A stretch of DNA of 10,748 nucleotides from DASPKW01 sp038244055 (GTDB lineage Bacteria > Planctomycetota > Phycisphaerae > Tepidisphaerales > Tepidisphaeraceae): contig JBBRTW010000235.1 in the NCBI GenBank assembly GCA_038244055.1, positions 1 through 10,748 of the forward strand, given 5' to 3'. Below the pieces are notes generated by a model. The model ran no database searches, was not told where the DNA came from, and was given only the letters and a program-made list of their open reading frames with translations. Of this stretch, positions 7,551 through 10,748 are shown in pieces. Numbering within the stretch: position 1 is the stretch's first letter; every line of letters starts with the position of its first letter. The position numbers and the translations under genes are program-made.

Positions 7551-7581
7551 TTGGCACTTTGGGTCATCATGCGGTTATGAT
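7551..7581 (+). promoter_or_regulatory. Candidate sigma-70-type promoter for the STAS gene
   Basis: TTGGCA at 7551-7556 and TATGAT at 7576-7581 each differ from the consensus -35 and -10 hexamers by one base. The 19-base spacer is longer than the ideal 17. They lie in the 165-base gap after lon, about 90 bases before the STAS start, which suggests the STAS gene has its own promoter. The gap shows no clear terminator for lon, so read-through is possible. This is by eye only, and sigma use in planctomycetes is varied. Confidence 0.35.
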
Positions 7582-7668
7582 TATCGGCCGATTCAACCCT
7601 TGGCGGGCGACGGCGCCCACAGTTCCAAGGCGCGCACGCGGGTACGTCAGCGACACGAGGCAGGCTTC

Positions 7669-8019
7669 ATGAGCGATATCTTCCACCGTCAGCAGATCGG
7701 CGACTACGCGGTCATCGAATTCATCACCTCTTCCCTGATGGACCCGATCGTCCTGGAGAACACCGCGCAGGCGCTCTACAAGATTATCGACGAGGAGGAC
7801 AAGCGCAAGATCGTCATGGATTTCGAGCGGGTGCAGTACCTGTCGAGCCAGGCGATCGGCATCGTCCTGGCGATGCACAAAAAGCTTTCATCCCTGAAAA
7901 ACTCGCGGCTGATCCTGTGCTCGGTCGGGCCTAAGCTGATGGAACTGATCAAGCTCACAAGGCTGGATCGGCTCCTTACGATCAAAGCGTCGCAGAAGGA
8001 AGCGGTCAACGTGGCTTAA
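7669..8019 (+). CDS. Single-domain STAS protein, anti-sigma factor antagonist type
   Basis: The gene encodes 116 residues, the typical size of a stand-alone STAS domain like SpoIIAA or RsbV. Such proteins work by partner switching: unphosphorylated, they bind an anti-sigma kinase and free a sigma factor or other target, and phosphorylation on a conserved serine releases them. Landmarks are the N-terminal strand YAVIEF, the helix with LENTAQALYKII, the strand KIVMDFERVQYLSS and the helix AIGIVLAMHKKL. The candidate phosphoserine is Ser59 or Ser60 in YLSSQAIG; the Asp that precedes it in RsbV/SpoIIAA (DSS/DST) is Leu here. The start is ATG 7669, with GAGG at 7657-7660 eight bases before; an ATG at 7513 would add 52 residues without STAS character. 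No kinase, phosphatase or sigma gene is next to it, so its partners must be elsewhere. Confidence 0.88.
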   Translation: MSDIFHRQQIGDYAVIEFITSSLMDPIVLENTAQALYKIIDEEDKRKIVMDFERVQYLSSQAIGIVLAMHKKLSSLKNSRLILCSVGPKLMELIKLTRLDRLLTIKASQKEAVNVA

Positions 8020-8028
8020 CGCGGAGAT

Positions 8029-8175
8029 TGAACCACGAAGGACACGAAAGGCACGAAGGAAGAGAAGAAGAGAAAGAGGCTCTGATGGTAGCCAAATCCA
8101 CCGCATGAATCTCAAATTAACTCACTTAAATTCATCTTATTCTTCCTTCGTGCCTTTCGTGTTTTTCGTGGTTCA
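8029..8175. repeat. 35-base near-perfect inverted repeat made of 9-base units, 77-base loop
   Basis: The left arm is 8029-8063 and the right arm 8141-8175; they match as inverted repeats at 33 of 35 positions. Each arm contains three tandem 9-base units. The left arm has CACGAAGGA (8034-8042), CACGAAAGG (8043-8051) and CACGAAGGA (8052-8060); the right arm has the complement of the same series with one unit changed to CACGAAAAA. The 77-base interval is purine-rich then AT-rich, with no gene. It fills most of the 164-base gap between the STAS and ACT genes, ending 8 bases before the ACT start. Repeats of this CACGAAGGA type are, to my recollection, scattered in intergenic DNA of planctomycetes and related phyla. 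It is probably a mobile or amplified intergenic element that could fold in RNA from either strand. Confidence 0.85.
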
Positions 8176-8183
8176 GTATTCTT

Positions 8184-8639
8184 ATGGAAGTACACATCCA
8201 GACGCAGTTCAGTGTGTTTCTCGTCAATAAGCCGGGGGTGTTGGCGCAGGTGACGCTGGCGCTGGGGCAGGAGAAGGTCAACATCGTGGCGATGACGCTG
8301 GTCGATTCGCAGGAGCATGGGGTGCTGCGCCTGGTGGCCGATGAAGCCGGCCATGCGCGGCAGGTCCTGGCCAAGCTGAATCTGCCGATGACCGAGACGG
8401 AGGTGGCGGTCCTGGAGCTTTCCAACCGGCCGGGGGCGCTGGGGGATATCGCGACCAAGCTCGGCGAGCATCATGTGAACATCAACTACGCCTACTGCAC
8501 CAGCGGCGCGGCCGGCGGGCGGACGACCGGTATCTTCAAGGTGGCGGATGTGAAGAAAGCCCAGCAGGTGCTCAAAAGCGTGGGGGAGAAGCAGAGCAAC
8601 CGGGATTCGGGCGTCCGCAAGTCGCCGGGGCGGCGGTAG
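8184..8639 (+). CDS. Tandem ACT-domain protein (amino-acid-binding regulatory type)
   Basis: The protein has 151 residues with two ACT domains and little else. ACT 1 spans about residues 4-68, with the ligand-loop glycine at NKPGVLAQV (Gly18); ACT 2 spans about 73-132, with the matching NRPGALGDIA (Gly84). ACT domains bind small ligands, usually amino acids, at the interface between domains, and regulate enzymes of amino-acid metabolism. A stand-alone pair with no catalytic domain suggests a regulatory subunit or sensor, reminiscent of COG4747-type proteins, but the ligand and target cannot be inferred. The last 15-20 residues are polar and basic and probably disordered. The ATG at 8184 is the natural start, as the first beta strand begins right after it. 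No Shine-Dalgarno is visible, because the inverted-repeat arm ends 8 bases upstream. Confidence 0.9.
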   Translation: MEVHIQTQFSVFLVNKPGVLAQVTLALGQEKVNIVAMTLVDSQEHGVLRLVADEAGHARQVLAKLNLPMTETEVAVLELSNRPGALGDIATKLGEHHVNINYAYCTSGAAGGRTTGIFKVADVKKAQQVLKSVGEKQSNRDSGVRKSPGRR

Positions 8640-8652
8640 AGGCGGGGATTTC

Positions 8653-8678
8653 AGATTTCAGATTGGGGATTGAAATCT
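8653..8678. repeat. Small hairpin after the ACT gene
   Basis: AGATTTCA at 8653-8660 and TGAAATCT at 8671-8678 are perfect 8-base inverted repeats around a 10-base loop, 13 bases after the ACT stop. The left side also sits in a short tandem TTCAGAT duplication (8650-8663). The stem is AT-rich and has no T-run after it, so a role as an intrinsic terminator is doubtful. Confidence 0.35.
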
Positions 8679-8692
8679 CGCGATTGAACTTC

Positions 8693-8723
8693 TTCCACAA
8701 ATCGCACTCGCCCTGGGTATGAT
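8693..8723 (+). promoter_or_regulatory. Weak candidate promoter for the PSCyt1/DUF1549 gene
   Basis: TATGAT at 8718-8723 is one base from the -10 consensus and identical to the -10 proposed ahead of the STAS gene. The best -35 candidate, TTCCAC at 8693-8698, is poor and 19 bases away. The hexamer is about 50 bases before the start codon at 8772, a sensible distance. The change in gene family and base skew at this point also favours a new transcription unit. Confidence 0.25.
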
Positions 8724-8771
8724 GGATGCGTCCGCCGTCCGGACGATGCAACATCCATGGAGTTCCCGCGC

Positions 8772-10748
8772 ATGACACGATCCCCAGTCAGTCACAAGAT
8801 ATTTCCTTTTGCGATCTTCCTCTGCGCCGTCTGCGTCACCGCGGTGAATTCGTCTTCCGCAGCGGCTCCGGATTTCAACAAGGACATCCGCCCGATCCTG
8901 GCCGAGAACTGCTTCGCCTGTCATGGCTTCGATGAAAAGGCCCGCAAGGCCAAACTGCGCTTGGACCTCCGCGACTCGGCCATCTCCAAGAAGGCGATCG
9001 TCCCGGACCATCCCGAGCAATCCGAGCTCGTCAAACGCATCCTCACCGCCGACCCCGATGACCACATGCCGCCGCCCGACAGCGGCAAAAAGCTCTCGCC
9101 CAAACAGATCGACACGCTCAAATCATGGATCGCCGCCGGCGCGCCTTACGCCGGGCACTGGGCCTTCCAGCCGATTCTCAAACCGGCCATCCCCGCGATT
9201 CGCAACGGCAAATTCGAGATTCGCAATCCGATCGACAATTTCATCCTTGCCCGTCTCGAAAATGACAATCTGCATCCCAGCCCCCCTGCTTCGAAAGAGA
9301 TGCTGATTCGCCGGGTCACCTTTGACCTGACCGGACTGCCCCCCACGCCGGCGGAGATCGATGCGTTTCTGGCCGACAACTCGCCCGAGGCTTACGACAA
9401 AGTCGTCGATCGCCTCCTGGCCAATCCGCATTTCGGCGAGCGCATGGCCATGGACTGGCTCGATGCGGCGCGCTACGCGGATACGCACGGCTACCACATC
9501 GATTCCGGCCGGGACATGACCGCCTGGCGCGAATGGGTCATCGATGCGTTCAACAAGAACCTGCCCTTCGATCAGTTCACCATCCAGCAACTGGCGGGCG
9601 ACCTGCTTCCGAATGCCACCACCGACACGCGGATCGCCTCGGGCTTCCATCGCAATCACATGATCAACTTCGAAGGGGGCGCAATTCCCGAGGAATACCG
9701 CACCGCCTATCTCATCGACCGGGTCAACACGACTTCGATGGTCTGGCTGGGCCTGACGCTCAATTGTTGCCAGTGCCACGATCACAAATATGACCCCTTC
9801 ACGCAGAAGGAGTATTACCAGCTCTACGCGTTCTTCAATAATGTGCCGGAAAATGGGCTGGACGGGGCCAAGGGGAATGCCAAACCGTTCATCAAGACGC
9901 CGTCACATGACCAGCTCCAGAAGATTCAGACCATCGCGGCGCGGGTCGCGGAATTGGAGAAATCCCTCGATGGCCCCCTGCCCGCATCCGATGCGGCGCA
10001 GGCGAAATGGGAAGAGACCGCGCTCAGGACCAGCAGGACGGTTTGGACCCTCATCGACCCGGCCGAGGTTAAATCCAAGGCGGGGGCGACGTTCGCGCCG
10101 CTGGAGGATCACTCGCTGCGCGTCGGCGGCGTGAATGCTCCAGTGGACAGCTATACGCTTATGCTCCCGCCCGCGCCGGCTTCGGGCACCACGGCGATTC
10201 GCTTCGAGGCGCTGACGGATGACGGCCTGAAGGCGAAGGGGCCCGGCCGGTCGGTCAATGGCAATTTCGTCATGACCGAGGTCAAGCTCTTCGCCGCCGA
10301 CCAGGTCAAGCCCCTGAAACTCAAGGCCGCGTCGGCCGATTTCGCGCAGAAGGATTTCCCCGCTTCCAACGCCATCGACATCAATAACACCACCGGCTGG
10401 GCGATCGATCCGGCCGAGGGCAAGGCCCATCATCTCATCGTCGAACTCGAGCAGCCGCTGCCGGCCGGCACGCAGGTTCGCGCGGTTTTCGAGTTCAATT
10501 CGACTTTCGCGAGCCACCAGCCCGGGCGGATTCGACTGGCGATTACCAATTCCCCCAATCCGCACGGCGCGGCGACATTGCCGGATGTGGTGGTGAGCGC
10601 GCTCAATGCGCCGGCCGAAAAACGCAGCGCCGCGCAGAGGGCGGAGCTCGCGCGATATTACCGCTCGCATTTCGTCGCGGCGTTCAAAGACACGCGCGAC
10701 CAGATCGCGGCCTTGCAGAAGGAACGCTCGGCCATTGAATCTTCAGAG
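8772..10748 (+). CDS. Planctomycete cytochrome C (PSCyt1) / DUF1549 protein, 5' part
   Basis: The frame is open from ATG 8772 to the last base (659 codons), so the gene is cut by the window edge. GGAG at 8759-8762 is 9 bases upstream; an ATG five codons earlier (8757) is possible but lacks such a site. A signal peptide ends near the SSSAAA at about residue 32. PSCyt1 follows, with the heme motif CFACH (47-51) in DIRPILAENC. DUF1549 (about 145-350) contains RVTFDLTGLPPTPAEIDAF, DAARYADTHGY and a second C-x-x-C-H in CCQCHDHKYDPF (332-343). Residues about 410-600 form a beta-rich region (RSVNGNFVMTEV, TTGWAIDP), which occurs in these proteins before the PSD1/DUF1553 domain; the last part is helical. 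DUF1553 is expected beyond the edge, usually followed by a DUF1501 gene. The product should be exported and heme-bearing; its substrate is unknown. Confidence 0.94.
   Translation, partial: MTRSPVSHKIFPFAIFLCAVCVTAVNSSSAAAPDFNKDIRPILAENCFACHGFDEKARKAKLRLDLRDSAISKKAIVPDHPEQSELVKRILTADPDDHMPPPDSGKKLSPKQIDTLKSWIAAGAPYAGHWAFQPILKPAIPAIRNGKFEIRNPIDNFILARLENDNLHPSPPASKEMLIRRVTFDLTGLPPTPAEIDAFLADNSPEAYDKVVDRLLANPHFGERMAMDWLDAARYADTHGYHIDSGRDMTAWREWVIDAFNKNLPFDQFTIQQLAGDLLPNATTDTRIASGFHRNHMINFEGGAIPEEYRTAYLIDRVNTTSMVWLGLTLNCCQCHDHKYDPFTQKEYYQLYAFFNNVPENGLDGAKGNAKPFIKTPSHDQLQKIQTIAARVAELEKSLDGPLPASDAAQAKWEETALRTSRTVWTLIDPAEVKSKAGATFAPLEDHSLRVGGVNAPVDSYTLMLPPAPASGTTAIRFEALTDDGLKAKGPGRSVNGNFVMTEVKLFAADQVKPLKLKAASADFAQKDFPASNAIDINNTTGWAIDPAEGKAHHLIVELEQPLPAGTQVRAVFEFNSTFASHQPGRIRLAITNSPNPHGAATLPDVVVSALNAPAEKRSAAQRAELARYYRSHFVAAFKDTRDQIAALQKERSAIESSE

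Noticed and set aside
7513..7668. 52-residue N-terminal extension of the STAS protein
   Set aside because: It has no Shine-Dalgarno and no domain, and it would run through the candidate promoter. The ATG at 7669 has GAGG upstream and matches the family length.
8029..8175. CRISPR array or intrinsic terminator as explanation of the inverted repeat
   Set aside because: The units are 9 bases and contiguous without unique spacers. The stem has a 77-base loop and no T-run after the right arm, so neither model fits.
9903..10670. Minus-strand open frame (255 codons) near the right end
   Set aside because: It is antisense to the PSCyt1/DUF1549 gene, whose frame is open throughout and carries recognisable domains. 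The antisense product is Arg/Gly-rich with no motif.

Overview
The window is high-GC bacterial DNA that almost certainly comes from a member of the Planctomycetota. The reasons are protein families concentrated in that phylum: a DUF1592/DUF1588/DUF1585-type cytochrome-like protein next to a DUF1552 protein at the left edge, and a planctomycete cytochrome C (PSCyt1)/DUF1549 protein at the right edge. A PEP-CTERM-anchored secreted hydrolase fits the same picture. No rRNA, tRNA, CRISPR array, transposase or phage gene was seen. I cannot name a genus.

Layout. Bases 1-2197 hold the 3' part of a DUF1588/DUF1585 c-type cytochrome-like gene, coupled by an ATGA overlap to a complete DUF1552 gene with a Tat-like leader. 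They converge on a minus-strand gene (2351-3316) for a secreted alpha/beta-hydrolase with a C-terminal PEP-CTERM anchor. A roughly 250-base divergent gap follows. Then come plus-strand genes spaced about 90-165 bases apart: a membrane-anchored protein with an RskA-like (anti-sigma-K) C-terminal domain but no zinc-finger anti-sigma domain (3573-4253), an Hsp20 small heat-shock protein (4344-4880), Lon protease (4981-7503), a single-domain STAS anti-sigma-factor antagonist (7669-8019) and a tandem ACT-domain protein (8184-8639). At 8772 a PSCyt1/DUF1549 cytochrome-family gene begins; its frame is open to the last base, so it is cut by the window edge.

How the genes may work together. The middle of the window reads as a stress and protein-quality block: Hsp20 holds unfolded proteins, Lon degrades them, and two proteins from the partner-switching/anti-sigma world sit on either side. 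The linkage to regulation is inference, because no sigma factor, anti-sigma kinase or phosphatase is present. The edge genes belong to envelope-associated systems of unknown substrate that are greatly expanded in planctomycetes.

The least ordinary things are an Hsp20 whose alpha-crystallin domain is interrupted by a Gly/Asp-rich linker and which lacks the usual C-terminal I-x-I/V motif; a Lon with a 44-residue Lys/Arg/Ala/Pro tail resembling histone H1; the RskA-like protein without a zinc-finger domain; and a 35-base near-perfect inverted repeat built of 9-base units just upstream of the ACT gene. I found no clear-cut new multigene system; these are leads.
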